Assembly (NCBI RefSeq): GCF_950295315.1
Contig: NC_080181.1
Location: 40,019,375 to 40,083,374, forward strand
DNA from: Erinaceus europaeus
Taxonomy: Eukaryota > Chordata > Mammalia > Eulipotyphla > Erinaceidae
Length of the DNA stretch: 64,000 bases
Direction: 5' to 3'
The position numbers were made by a program, and so were the translations under genes. Position 1 is the stretch's first letter; every line of letters starts with the position of its first letter. The notes beneath the pieces were generated by a model. It had not been told where the DNA came from. It searched no databases and was given only the letters and a program-made list of their open reading frames with translations. Below, in pieces: positions 1 through 11,298 of the stretch.

Positions 1-787
1 CTTTTGACCATAAGTTGTTAAGAAGTGTACTGTTGAGTTTCCACATTTTGGGACTGTTACTAATCTTTTGTTGATTTTTAAGTGTTAGTTTAATTCCATT
101 GTGGTCTGAGAAGATGCTTGGGATGATTTCAATGCTCTTGAATTTTCTGATGCTGTCTTTGTGGACTAACATATGGTCTATCCTTGAGAATGACCTATGT
201 GGATTTCAGTAAAATGTGTATTCCAGTTTCTTGGGATGAATGACTCTGAAAATGTCCAATAGTTCTAGTTTATCTATCTCTTCATTTAGCTCCCTTATGT
301 CTTTATTGATTTTCTGCCTGGATGATCTCTCAAGTTGAGAGAGTAGGGTGTTGAAGTCCCCTACTATGACTGTGTTGCTGTTAATATATTGCTGTAGCTC
401 TTTCCGTAGAAGTTTGATGTATTTAGATGGCTTCTCATTGGGTGCATAGATGTTAATAATTGTTAAGTCCTCTTGATTGACTGATCCTCTGAGAATTAAG
501 TAGTGTCTATTCCTATCTTTTTTTAATCTTATCTATTTTAAAGTCTATCATGTCATATATGAGAATAGCTGTTTCTGCCCTTTTTTGTGGGCCATTGGCT
601 TGTATGATAGTTTTCCATCCTTTCACTTTAAGTCTGTGTTTGTCTTGTTGAGTTAGGTGGGTTTCCTGTAGACAGCATATTGTTGGGTTATGTTTCTGAT
701 ACATCTTCCTATTCTGTGTCTTTCAATAGGTAAATTCAGGCCATTGACATTTATTGATATCAACGATTGAAGATATTTCAATGCCAT
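1..787 (-). pseudogene. L1 ORF2 5' part (endonuclease region), decayed
   Basis: The ORF2 start codon is at 785-787. The first residues carry the conserved NVNGLN-type endonuclease motif, and 'CLQETHL' follows in the 513-704 frame. Further left, the minus strand reads a GDFN-type catalytic motif near 350-330 and an SDH motif near 100. These belong to the apurinic-like endonuclease that nicks target DNA in L1 retrotransposition. Compared with the second copy there is a one-base loss near 690, a one-base gain in an A-run near 522, and a TGA near 210. Only the endonuclease part of a protein of about 1,270 residues is inside the window. Confidence 0.88.
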
Positions 788-843
788 TCTTGTAGAGTTT
801 TAGAGTGTTCTGATATATGTCCTATTTGTGGTGGTCTGATTGT

Positions 844-1808
844 TTATAGGAGACCTTTCCGAACTTCTTTCAGGGCCGGCTTGGTGATAGTTGATTCCTT
901 CAACTGTTGCTTGTCTGAGAAGGTTTTGATGCCTCCATCTAGTCTGAATGACAATCTAGCAGGATATTGTATTCTTGGTTGAAAGCCTTTCTCATTGAGC
1001 ACTCGATAGATATCTTGCCATTCTCTTCTGGCCTGTAGTGTTTGTATGGAGAAGTCTGTTGCTGATCTTATAGGTTTTCCTCTGTAGGTGACTCTTTGTT
1101 TTTCTCTTGCAGCCTTCAGGATCCTTTCTTTATCCTTATTCCTTTCCATTCTAAGTATGATATGTCTTGGTGTCTTTAGGTCTGGGTTAATTCTGTTTGG
1201 GACCCTCTGGGCTTCTTGAATTTTCATGTCTTTGATGTTGTCTAGACTAGAGAAGTTTTCACCTATTATGGCCTGGAAAATGCTTTCTTCCTCTCCCTCT
1301 CTTTCTTCCTCTGGTATGCCAATAATGTGTATATTGTTTCTTTTGAAGTCATCCCATAGGACTCTGTTGTTGTTTTCAGCATCTACTAGTCTCTTTTTGA
1401 TATTTCTTATTTCTTTTTTAGTTGTCTCTAATTCTTCCTGGATCTTGCTAATTCTGTCTTCAGCCTCATTGATTCTATTCTCTCTGCCCTCTACTGTTTT
1501 CTGGAGTTCATCTATTTTGTTGCCCTGCTCTGATACTGTTTTAGCTTGTTCAGCTAGTTGCATTCTTAGCTTAGCGATTTCAGCTTTCAGCACTCTGAGA
1601 TAATTAGTATTTCCTTCCATATTCTCATTTGTTGTTCCTGTATTTCTGATTACAATTTTTTCAAATTCTTTACTCACTCCTGTGATTATTTCCTAGCTAG
1701 TGTTTGGATGTTGAACTTGTTATTTTGTGCTTCACCCTCTAGGGGACTTTTTGCTCGACTCTTGTCCTGGTTTGTTTCTCCAATATTTCTTCTTGTTGTT
1801 TTAAGTAT
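844..1808 (-). pseudogene. L1 ORF1 (RNA-binding chaperone), nearly complete but broken
   Basis: ORF1p would be an RNA-binding, trimer-forming nucleic-acid chaperone of the L1 particle. An open frame of 277 codons (844-1677) covers a coiled-coil rich in E/K/Q heptads, then an RRM-like segment beginning 'IHIIGIPEEE', then a C-terminal domain with 'LQARREW' and 'QPRIQYPARLSF', all typical of mammalian L1 ORF1p. Relative to the 52.5 kb copy, the start codon has become ATA (1806-1808) and one A is missing near 1692-1696, shifting the frame about 40 codons in. The inferred ancestral length is about 321 residues, normal for the family. The final codons run to a TAA at 844-846. Confidence 0.9.
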
Positions 1809-2551
1809 TTTATATATTATGTTATGAGTTCCCTTTATCAGTACTTTTCAAATTACTGATCACTATTGCCTGGATTGACTTGTGTCTAAGTAAGGTAATT
1901 AAAGGGTTCACAGTGGTGGAAGTTAACAGTTGTTTCAATAGTATTTTAATCCCTGAGTTGGTGCTCAGAGGTTTAAAAGCCTCTTTTTTTTTTCTTCCCT
2001 GTAGACTATGGGAGCCTGAAGGCTTTTATACTATCAATAGGCTTCTTAGCTTAATCACTGACTCCTGACCAAGAGATAAAGCTAAGTGTGGCAGAGATAA
2101 CCCAGTGGTTATGCAAAGAGACTTTCACAGCCCCTCAACTATGCCACCGAGGTATAGGTCTTCTCCTGAGTTTCCTGGTTAGATCTCTGTCCCCTGGTGT
2201 TCCTTCCTGTTGCTGCTCCAGATTCCGAGGGCAGTAGCAATGGAGACTCAGAGTTACACTTGGTGAGTCTCTGGGGAGTCCTCTCCTCCCTTAAGCTGTC
2301 CCCTTGTTGGTGGAGCAGACTGGAGACCTCCAGTGGTGTCTCAACTGATAAACTGCTGAACTGTTAGCAGTCACTTAATCTCTCCATATGCTCCTCTCTG
2401 TCAGCAGACACATGTGTTTGTACTCACTGGTGATTTAGTGGGTTCCTGTGGTCATTCTAGTCCTGTCTTGTTCGGTTCCGGGCGGTCTCCTTTGGTATTC
2501 CTAGTTGATCCGGGAGAGGAGAGGAGAGGAGAGGAGAGGAGAGGAGAGAAA
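1809..2551 (-). promoter_or_regulatory. L1 5'UTR / internal promoter region, copy 1
   Basis: This is non-coding sequence upstream of ORF1, alignable by eye throughout with 51776-52563. It begins with repeated CTCTC units on the sense strand followed by 'CCCGGATCAACTAGG'. L1 5'UTRs usually act as internal RNA polymerase II promoters. The promoter role is inferred from position; I recognise no specific factor site. Confidence 0.7.
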
Positions 2552-2759
2552 GAGATCTGCTGCTGCTCGTAGCTCTGCCTCTGGAAGTTTCTCTGTAATC
2601 TTACAATCTTATAACATACTATTAATAACAAATTAAAAATGATAAACATATTGCCTCCACATTTCAATGCAGGGAGATTCAAGGTCGGACCCAGCAGAGA
2701 CTGTGGTCTCATTGCTGTCCTTCTTGGCAGAAGGGGAAAGAAAGCTCTCTGGATAATTT

Positions 2760-3570
2760 CTTTTCTTTTTTTTTTCCTGATGGCATTAAAATAAATAAAT
2801 AAATAAATAAATAAATAAATATTTATTTATTTATTTATTTAAGAAAGGAGACATTAACAAAATCATAGTATGGGGGTACAACTCCACACAATTCCTGCCA
2901 CCCAATCTCCATATCCCATCCCCTCCCCAATAGCTTTCCTATTCTCTATCCCTCTGGCAGCATGGATCCAAGGTCATTGTGGGTTGCGGAAGGTGGGAGG
3001 TCTGGCTTCTGTAATTGCTTCCCCACTGAACATGGGCATTGACTGGTGGATACATACTCCCAGTCTGCCTCTCTCTTTCCCTAGTAGGGTGGGTCTCTGG
3101 GGAAGCTCAGCTCCAGGGCACATTGGTGGGGTCTTCAGTCCAGGGAAGCCTGGCCGGCCTCCTGATGGCATCTGGAACCTGGTGGCTGAAAAGAGAGTTA
3201 ACATACGAAGCCAAACAAATTATTGAGCAATCATGGACCCAAAGGTTGAAGAGGAAGTGTTGGGGTGGTACTCACTGCAAACTCTAGTGTACTACTGCTT
3301 TCAGGTATATATTTGCCCTAGTTTATGGATACCTGTGAACATATGCTCTCCCTCACAGAACCTGGTGTATATCTAGGTTTTGGGACTTTGTTAGGAAGTG
3401 AACCACCTGGGAATTAGAGAATACTATGAAAGGAAAGGTCTCACCTGAGTGATGAAGCTGAAGGGTCGTCTTTCCACACCTGAAGTCTCTGGACATAGTC
3501 TGAAGTGATGCTTGCTGGGGTGGCACTCACTGCATTGATTAGGTTGCAATTTGTGGATGCCATATTATTT
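2760..3570 (-). mobile_element. Family B retroposon, 5'-truncated, with extra 3' sequence
   Basis: The body at about 2838-3570 matches family B copies at 12910-13720, 25360-26200 and 27549-28385. It contains 'cttctgtaattgcttccc', 'ccagtctgcctctctctttcc' and the 'gaagctgaaggg' stretch. There is no coding capacity; open frames here recur as shadows in all copies. On the minus strand the (TAAA)n tail is followed by (ATTT)n, a short unique stretch ('AATGCCATCAGG') and then a poly(A)-like run abutting the TSD, so the transcript seems to have run past the normal 3' end. Confidence 0.82.
2789..2841. repeat. (AAAT)n/(ATTT)n inverted simple repeat
   Basis: About seven AAAT units are directly followed by about five ATTT units, making a near-perfect inverted repeat that could extrude a hairpin. 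It sits in the tail of the B insertion. Confidence 0.85.
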
Positions 3571-3594
3571 GAAAGAAAGCTCTCTGGATAATTT

Positions 3595-4344
3595 ATTTTC
3601 TAAAGGCACCCTTTAGGGCATAAAACTATATTCCTGAGACTTTCATGACCTAAGCACCTCTCAAAGATCCTAGTTATAGTCACATTGGGGATTGGGGTTT
3701 AACATATAAATGGGGGGAGGGTACAGTTAATGATAGGCCAGGTCCCCTCCCTTCCACCACCCACCCTCCTCTGCCCCCCTGGGACTCTCCATAGCATGGA
3801 CAGAACTTGGAAGACCTGATCAGGACACATATGTGATTTTTTTTATTGCCACTGCACAAAGTCTACAATGTTTCCATTTGTTGAAGACAACTAAGAGTAA
3901 CTGCATGATTTCGTGTAAATTACATTAATCACTGTCATTTTCAGCCTCCTATCCTGTACCCCTCTTCTTCATTAGGGCAATTCCAATATTTCAGCTTTCT
4001 GTCCCTGCAGCTGTCCCTCATGGAAAAAAAGAAGGCATCCAATATCAGCTATTTATATTTATTGCTTGATTACTTCATTAAAATTTCAATTAGGCTAGAT
4101 TAGATTCAATTAGATTAAATACAAATGTTCTGAAAACACACTTAAATTTGGAGGAGTGCTCTTTATCTCTTACTGTGGAATAATGGACTTCATCATCATT
4201 GGTTAAAGGAGTTTTGAGAATCTCTAAGAAGGAGAAGAAAGAGCAGAGCCTTCTTATCCAAGTAGTACTAAAAACAAGACTTCAAACAATATGGAGAGAA
4301 AAGTATGATTTTTTGGAATTTTTTTCTTTTTCTAATCTTTTAAA
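3595..4344. other. No recognised feature (unique-looking sequence)
   Basis: I see no open frame of note and no family match to the rest of the window. A C-rich patch with runs of CCCTCC lies at 3745-3785, downstream of a short G-run at 3713-3719. The remainder is AT-rich. Confidence 0.5.
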
Positions 4345-4505
4345 ATCTTTTTAATTATCTTTATTTATTTATTGCATAGAAGTAGTCAGAAATCGAGGTT
4401 ACAAAGAGAGGGTGAGAGTCAGAGAGACATCTGCATTACCACTTCACCATTCATAGTTTTCCCCCTGCAGGAGAGTGTGCTCAACTAGTTGTACTACCAT
4501 ACAGC
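4345..4505 (-). mobile_element. S1 SINE, degraded
   Basis: The plus strand shows 'tatttatttattgcatagaa', then 'gcattaccacttcaccattc' and 'ccccctgcagg', the reverse complement of the S1 body. The tRNA-like head at the right end is eroded. Confidence 0.7.
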
Positions 4506-4711
4506 AGCTAGAAAAATTCTCTCTAACCCCTCCACCCAAATGAGGGTAAACCAGAGACTGACTGGCCATGTAGAGTCAGGAGCTTCACAGGTAAAAAAAA
4601 AAAAAAACTCTGGAACTTAGAGTGTGAGCAGTGGCAGCATTTTCAGTAGAATTAATGAATTAATAATAGAACTAGTCCTACATTCTTTTCACTTCAAGAT
4701 TTTCTTTCTTT

Positions 4712-4912
4712 TTTATTATTATATTTATTTATTTATTGGGTAGAGACAGTCAGAAATCAAAAGGGAAGCATGAGATAAAGAGGTAGAAAGACTTGCAACA
4801 CTCCTTTACCATTTGCAAAGCTTTCCCACTGCAGGTGGGGATGGGATCTGGAACTTGATCCTTGTGCATGGTAACATGTGCCTTCAACCTGGTGTGCCAC
4901 CAGCTGTCCCCT
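4712..4912 (-). mobile_element. S1 SINE, near full length
   Basis: This reverse-orientation S1 has an AT-rich tail at left (TATTTATTTATTTATTGGG), a purine stretch, 'cactgcaggtgggga', 'ttgatccttgtgcatgg' (degenerate B box) and ends 'gtgtgccaccag'. Confidence 0.82.
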
Positions 4913-4924
4913 CAAGATTTTCTT

Positions 4925-5285
4925 TTAAAAAAATATTATTTATTTAATTTTTTATTTATAAAAAGGAAACATTGACAAAACCATAGGATAAGAGGGGTAC
5001 AACTTCTTACAATTCCCACCACGAGAACTCCGTATCCCATCTCTTCCCCTGATAGCTTTCCTATTCTTTATCCCTCTGGGAGTATGGACCCAAGATCATT
5101 GTGGTGTGCAGAAGGTGGGAGGTCTGGCTTCTGTAATTGCTTCCCCACTGAACATGGGCATTGACAGGTCGATCCATTCTCCCAGCCTGTCTTTCTCTTT
5201 CCCTAGCGGGGCAGGGCTCTGGGGAAGCGGAGCTCCAAGACACATTGGTGGGGTTGTCTGTCCAGGGAATTCTGGTTGGCATCAT
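4925..5285 (-). mobile_element. Family A retroposon, 3' part
   Basis: Reverse copy of the A 3' core: tail side 'tttataaaaaggaaacattg', then 'ccataggataagaggggtac', 'cttctgtaattgcttcccc', and it ends at 'tctggttggcatcat'. It is 5'-truncated to about 360 bp. Confidence 0.82.
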
Positions 5286-5488
5286 CTGCACTATTTATTA
5301 TTGAATAGAGACAGAAATTGAGAGTGGAGGGGGAGATAGGGAGGGAAAGAGACAGAGAGACACCTGTAGCCCTGCTTCACCACTTATCAAGCTTTCCTCC
5401 TGCAGGTAGGTACCAGGGGCTTGAACCTGGATCCTTGTGCACTGTAATGTGTACACCTAACCAGGTACGCCATCCACCACCTGGCCCC
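5286..5488 (-). mobile_element. S1 SINE, full length
   Basis: Reverse S1 with clear parts: 'ttattattgaatagagacag' tail and pyrimidine tract, 'gccctgcttcaccacttatc', 'gcttgaacctggatccttgt' (B-box region), and the end 'ccaccacctggcccc'. It abuts the truncated end of the neighbouring A copy. Confidence 0.88.
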
Positions 5489-5600
5489 ACAAGATTCTCT
5501 GTATGTGATTGTTGGGAAGTTGTACAGATGTGGTTGAGCCTCTCAGAGTCTCAGGCATGAAAGTCTTTTGCATATAACCATTATGCTGTTTCTTCAGTCT
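5489..5600 (-). mobile_element. S3 SINE fragment
   Basis: It contains 'tctcaggcatgaaagtcttt' followed by 'gcatataaccattatgctgt', the conserved reverse head of S3, shared with 12860-12905. Confidence 0.65.
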
Positions 5601-6184
5601 TTACAGTAAAGATTTTTATAAGTGCACATTGTGGGTTTTGTACAACAATAAAAACACCTAATGGTTTCACAGAATGTATTTTGATTGCTAAGTAACACAT
5701 CTGGCAGGGCGGGGGAGGTAGGGGGAGAGCTACCCATCAGGTCATGGAGACAGCACAGCAACAGGGTAACTCCATGTGGCTTAACCCGCTGCACTTATGC
5801 AGGACTCTGAGGGTCCCACATGAATAAAGATTTGTATTGCTACTGCCACGAGCTTGGTTCCTGGATCATCTCTCCCACCTGCGATGCTAGCCAGGCATGT
5901 GATATATGTTAATGTGTTTTAATACTGTTGTTAGTTTTTTCTAGTATCTGTGAAACATTACTAAACAAAACATTTCATGGACTGGTTGAGTAGGACTCAT
6001 TGGCAGTGGACACTGAGGAAACTGGGTGGGTCAGCCATCTTGACAGCTGCAGGATGAATGTCTGAGTCAAAGACCTGGGCATAAGAAAGTCTGATGTAGT
6101 TAAGGATAACAACAACACTCAAGTGCTGGACCTCAAGGAGTGAGGTAGAAACTAGCAGGAATTTGGAACAGTTAAAAGTAGGAC
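5601..6184. other. No recognised feature
   Basis: Mixed-composition sequence with a G-rich patch near 5705-5728. Open frames on the minus strand (for example 5997-6539) continue into the A copy and are shadows. No splice-framed exon is evident. Confidence 0.45.
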
Positions 6185-6880
6185 CATCATTTGCAGCCAC
6201 CAAGTTGCAGATGCTACCATGACACCAACCTGACTTCCCTGGGCAGATGACCTCACCAATGTACCCTGGAACCCCACCTCCCCAGACCCCTGCCTCACTA
6301 GGGAAAGAGACAGACAGGCTGGGAGTATGGAGTAACCTGCCAACGCCCATGTTCAGCAGGCAAGCACTTACAGAAGCCAGACCTTCCATCTTCTGCATCC
6401 CGTCATGAACCTGTGTCCATACTCCCAGAGGGATAAAGAATAGGAAAGTGGCAGTCAGGAGGTTAAGCGGGTTAAGCGCACATGGCACACAGCACAAGAA
6501 CCGGCATAAGAATCCTGGTTTGACCCCCTGTATCCCCACTGGAAGGGAAGTTGCTTCACAGGGAGTGAAGCAGGTCTGCTGTTGTCTATCTTTCTCTTAC
6601 CCCTCTGTCTTCCCCTCCTCTCTCCATTTCTCGCTTTCCTATCTAACAATGGCATCAGCAACAACAACAATAATAACAACTACAACAAAAATAAACAACA
6701 AGGGCAACAAAAGGGAAAATAAATAAACATAAAAAATCTTTAAAAAAAGAATAGGAAAGCTTTCAAGGGAGGTGATGGGGTACAGAACTCTCATAGTGGG
6801 GACTCTGTGAAATTATACCCCACTTTTTCTATGGTCTTGTCAATATTTTTTATTTTACAAATAAATTTTTAAAAAAAGGT
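6185..6880 (+). mobile_element. Family A retroposon interrupted by an S2 SINE
   Basis: The plus-strand A core runs 'gcagccaccaagttgcagat' through 'ccagagggataaagaatagg' to 6448, resumes at 6760, and ends with 'tatggtcttgtcaatat' and an A-rich tail at about 6880. The insert at 6449-6745 is flanked by 14-bp direct repeats, so A was there first. Confidence 0.85.
6449..6745 (+). mobile_element. S2 SINE nested in an A copy, with 14-bp TSD
   Basis: It starts with a tRNA-like head ('gcgggttaagcgcacatggc'), has B-box-like 'ggtttgacccc', the body 'gggagtgaagcaggtctgct', a pyrimidine tract, and a CAA/ACA-rich tail ending in a short A-run. AAAGAATAGGAAAG occurs at 6435-6448 and again at 6746-6759, a clean TSD. 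Confidence 0.92.
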
Positions 6881-7506
<626 letters not shown>

Positions 7507-8025
7507 ATTTTGTTTTAACTCAAAACAGGCAAGGATGAGAGAAGGACAAAGAGGAATGAAAGGGAGGACAGAAATCCTAGCACCACTCTGCCATCCATAG
7601 AACTTGCTTGGTGCTATTGATGGTGCTCTCCTGTGGAACTGGAATTCAAAATCAGGACCTTGTGCATTATAAGGTGAACCCTCCAGCAAGTGAGATGTAA
7701 ATCTACAAGTCCTTGGTATAATGAAAATTTCAAAGACCAAAAAGAAGCTGGGGAATCAACAAGTAAGTTGGAGGATGAGCATCCAGTGAATTGAGATGAA
7801 AATCATGCAGCTGTGGTCTCCTGGAAGTGAAGTGAAAGACTTTCCTGCAGAGAAGAAATAAGAATCAATATATGATTACCTTTCCTGCTGGGTTGTTTGT
7901 TTTCTTCACCTGGAAACCAAGAGTAAGGCTTCTTTCAGTGTTTTGCATGGCTCTTCCATATCCTACCTAGTTTGATAAAGTTAGTTTGTACTCAAAAGAA
8001 TGACAAAGAAAATAAGGCAGGTAGG
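7507..8025. other. Degraded SINE-like stretch then unrecognised sequence
   Basis: 7510-7700 has the purine tract and 'ggaccttgtgcattat' of a reversed S-family SINE, heavily eroded. 7700-8025 shows no match to other parts of the window. Confidence 0.4.
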
Positions 8026-8220
8026 GACTAGGCAGTGACTCACCTGTTTAAATGCTCACATTACAGTGAAGAAGGATGTAGGTTAAAGCCCCTGGTCCCC
8101 ACCTAAGAGGGAAAGCTTCATGAGTCATGAAGCAGGGCTGCAGGTGTCTGTCTATCTGTCTCTCAATACTCTTGGTTTCTGGCTGTCTCTATCCAAAAAA
8201 AAAAAAAAAAGAAAAGTAAA
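8026..8220 (+). mobile_element. S1 SINE
   Basis: Plus-strand S1: head 'taggcagtgactcacctgtt', 'gcccctggtccccacctaag', body 'gaagcagggctgcaggtgtc', 'ttctggctgtctctatcc' and a 16-nt A-run tail. Confidence 0.87.
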
Positions 8221-8919
8221 GAAAGAAAATGAGGCAGGTAATCAGGTGTTAGTTTCACCATTTTATGGATGTGAAATCTAGGGTGCAGAAATATTGACAT
8301 TGACATTTGATTCCTAAACCCTTTAAAAACATAAGAGAAAAGAGCCAGCATTGCAACAATATCTACCAATTCTGGTCCAGCTCGAGTTTAACTGTCAGGA
8401 AGTCAAACTCAGCCCAGTTAGAACTGACTTTTCTGGTTGATGGACCAAGGATCCAAAAATGTTGTCTGATTCTCAAGACACTTTTACTTAAACTCAGTCT
8501 ACTCATCTATAGCTTCGAAGTTTTTGTCTTCCTATTCTGCTGGTCAGAAGGGTCTATAATCTTTGAAAGTTTCTAAAATGTCTGTGAGTGCCAAGAAAGT
8601 CACTCAAGAGAGGGAAAGGTGTTGACCCAGCAATGGAAGGACTGGTTGAAAGCTCTTGTGTCAGATTATTTCTGTTGAAACCAAAGTGCTACTCAGTTAT
8701 GTGTCGTCTGAATTGGGAGCAATTTATCTTCTGTAAAATGGGTTGATAATAACAATTATAAATGGAAATTTATCAAGGTTTATGAGAAAATGTATCATTT
8801 ATGTAAAGTCTTTGTAATGGACCAAGCACTAAATTTTATTTCTGTTTCCCTGAAATTAACCAGAGTTTTCTGAACAAAGGAATCTCCCAGACAGTCTCCC
8901 ATAAGAGAACAAAAGAAGG
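8221..8919. other. No recognised feature
   Basis: The plus-strand frame at 8307-8576 is 89 codons and lacks recognisable similarity. I treat it as chance. Confidence 0.45.
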
Positions 8920-9132
8920 GGTGGGCAGGTGATGTCATATTTGGTTAAGAGTACTCATTACAGTACACGAGGCCTGAGGTTCAAGCCCCTGTTCCCCACT
9001 TTCAGGGGAAAAGCTTAATTAGTGGTAAAGTTGGAGGCGTATTTCTGTCTCTTTTCTTCTCTATCTCCCCCTCTCCTTTCAATTTCTCTATCTCTAGTCA
9101 ATAATAAATAGATAAATAAAAAAATAAATAAG
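8920..9132 (+). mobile_element. S1 SINE
   Basis: Plus-strand S1 with 'ttcaagcccctgttccccac', 'aaaagcttaattagtggtaa', a CT-rich tract and a tail of AATAAATA-type repeats. Confidence 0.85.
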
Positions 9133-10317
9133 GAGACGCTAAACGAGAAAAAAAATGCTGACCAAATGATATCGCCACAATAACTTCAAGAAAAAAAAAA
9201 GATATATATTTAATGTCATTTGGGTCCACACTTCAGGGGAAGAGATTCACATAAGGTGAGCTTCTTATGGCTGTGTCATGAAGCAAGGGTGACAAGCACC
9301 AGAAAGAAGACAAAGTGGGAGATGGAGGAGGTAGAAATAATATTGGAACATCTGTGAATGTTGAACATGTGGAGCCTGCCTGTTTCACAGTCCCACTCCC
9401 ACTAACAAATATAAGAGAGGGAATTTTAGATCATGGGATCAGGGTACAGAAACGATTTGGGAAAAAAGAGTGCCTCCATGAGTCCTCAAATATAAGGCTA
9501 AGTGATTTGATCCAGCTTCCTTTCACACTCTCCAGTAAAAAAAATTAAAAACAAGAAAAAAGTCCTCCTTCACTACACAGAATAGGCTCTAGAGTGAGAA
9601 AGTAGTAAGATGAGTAAACTAACCCCACCAAATTATTGAATAGAATATTTACCAGTGAGATGAGAAAATAGAAACTATACATAGGGTAATCAGATCTAAC
9701 TTCTCTGAGTAGAGGCTACTTCTCTATATATAGGAATGCTCTTTTTGCTTCTGACAAAGGTCTTTTTGACTCTCTGTGTACTCCTATAGCTGAAACAAGA
9801 CTTTGGAGAAAGAAAAACCTACAATTCAGACTAAATCATGTCATGCTCAATAACCTCAATTTTTAAAAAACAAATCTCTTTGAACCCCACTTTTTTTTTA
9901 CCTGTCACATGGGATATTGAGTCCAACTAAAAGAATTATACTGAGAATACAGATAGGAGTTATGAAAAAAAAATCTATCAATGCATGTGTTGTAAATGCC
10001 ATGGTGTTAAAATCTCTTTCACTTTCTATAGTGAGTATTAAATCTGAATTTATATTTTAAGTTCCGGTCTAATTATAAAAGGGTGATGAGTTTCTGAGAG
10101 AATTCAGCTCTCTGACATGTTTTAATTAACATGTTTTAATTGACATGTTTTTAATTAAGTTGAATAATAAGTATCTGTGTCTCTCTCTACATTAGTTGGG
10201 ATACAAACATCTAAGCTACAGAAACTACATGTGGCAGATTAAGAAAATGTTAGAGGGGAGTTATTCATAGATTTACTCCTTAAAGTTTCTTTCTTTCTTT
10301 CTTTTCTTTTTTTTTTT
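9133..10317. other. No recognised feature
   Basis: AT-rich sequence with several A-runs. Short direct repeats of 'gacatgttttaatta' type occur at 10115-10158. A possible SINE remnant ('cttcaggggaagagattcac') lies at 9231-9300. Confidence 0.45.
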
Positions 10318-10925
10318 TAGTATTAATTTTTTTTAAATTTATAAAATGGAGATATTGACAAGACCATAGGATGGGGGGGGGGGTATAATTTCACACAATT
10401 CCTACCAGAACTCCCTTCCCCCACCCCTTGAGAGCTTCCCTATTCTTTTTTTAAAAGAATTTATTTAGTTATTCATGAGAAAGATAGGAGGAGAGAAAGA
10501 ATCAGCCATCACTCTGGTACATGTGCTGCTGGATCAAACTCGGGACCTTACGCTTGAGAGTCTAGTGCCTTAGCCACTGCACCACCTCCAGATCACAGGA
10601 GCTTCCCTATTCTTTATCCCTCTGGGAGTATGGACCCAGGATCATTATAGGGTGCAGAAGGTGGAAGATATGGCTTCTGTAATTGCTTCCCCGTTGATCA
10701 TGGGCATTGGCAGGTGGATCCATACTCCCAGCCTGTCTCTCTCTTTCCCCTGTGGGGCAGGGATCTGGGGGGGGGGGCGGGGTTCAAGGACACATGGTAG
10801 GGTCATCTGCCTAGGGAGGTTCAGTTGGCATCATGGTAGCATCTGGAACCTGGTGACTGAAAGAGTTAAGATATAAAGCAGAGCAAATTGTTGACTAATC
10901 ATGAACCTAAAGGCAAGAATATTTC
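10318..10925 (-). mobile_element. Family A retroposon interrupted by an S4 SINE
   Basis: Reverse A core: tail side at 10318-10448, then an insert, then resumption at 10599 with 'gcttccctattctttatccc' and on to 'ttgactaatcatgaacctaa'. G-runs at 10374-10382 and 10770-10777 are unusual for the family. Confidence 0.83.
10449..10598 (-). mobile_element. S4 SINE nested in A copy, 17-bp TSD
   Basis: The insert reads 'tattcatgagaaagatagga', 'catcactctggtacatgtgc', 'gcttgagagtctagtgcctt' and 'gccactgcaccacctcc', a distinct tRNA-derived SINE in reverse. GAGCTTCCCTATTCTTT occurs at 10432-10448 and 10599-10615 as its TSD. Confidence 0.88.
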
Positions 10926-11017
10926 AGATGAAGATTTGAGCATCTCTGTTTTGGAAAAAGCTAGTAGGTCTATTTTAGTTATATTCCAAAGGGTTTATGA
11001 TTCTTTATTTTGTTTTT

Positions 11018-11298
11018 TTGCCTCCAGAATTATCACTTGGGTTTGGTGCTGGCACTAAGAATCCATTGCTCTTGTGGCCATTTTATTTTATTTTTGGATG
11101 GGATAGAGAGAATTGAGAGAGTAGAGGAAGACAGAGAGGAAGATAAAAAGATGGACACCTGCAGACCTGCTTCACCACTTCTGAGGTGACCCCATTGCAG
11201 CTGGGGAGCTGGGGGACTCGAACCAAAAAACCTTCAGCAGGTCCTTGTGCTTTGAACTATGTGGGTTTAACCCGGTGCACTACTGCCCAGGTCCCCCT
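11018..11298 (-). mobile_element. S2L composite SINE
   Basis: In reverse order it shows the 3' extension ('ttgcctccagaattatcact', 'gtgctggcactaagaatcc'), then the S2 body ('gacctgcttcaccacttctg'), then the head ('gggtttaacccggtgcacta'). Confidence 0.82.

Larger units (their letters stand above)
1..2551 (-). mobile_element. L1 retrotransposon copy 1, 5' half (cut by window edge)
   Basis: Minus-strand LINE-1 that collinearly matches the copy at 51.8-57.3 kb. Reading leftwards it has a pyrimidine-rich 5' end (purine-rich on the plus strand at about 2510-2551), a 5'UTR, ORF1, a short spacer, and the first ~790 bp of ORF2, where the window ends. It keeps the intact-length endonuclease segment that the other copy lacks. 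Both ORFs are broken, so this is a dead copy. The 3' end and any TSD lie outside the window. Confidence 0.92.
2736..3594. repeat. 24-bp target-site duplication flanking a B retroposon
   Basis: Identical 24-bp sequences lie at 2736-2759 and 3571-3594, both beginning GAAAGAAAGC and ending GGATAATTT. They bracket the minus-strand B copy exactly. Perfect long direct repeats around a tailed element are the signature of L1-type target-primed insertion. Confidence 0.9.

Noticed and set aside
6449..6520. Functional tRNA gene
   Set aside because: The tRNA-like head belongs to a SINE with body, tail and TSD; no complete cloverleaf was apparent by eye.
5997..6539. 180-codon minus frame
   Set aside because: Most of it is antisense to a family A copy and the S2 inserted in it, matching shadow peptides at other A copies.
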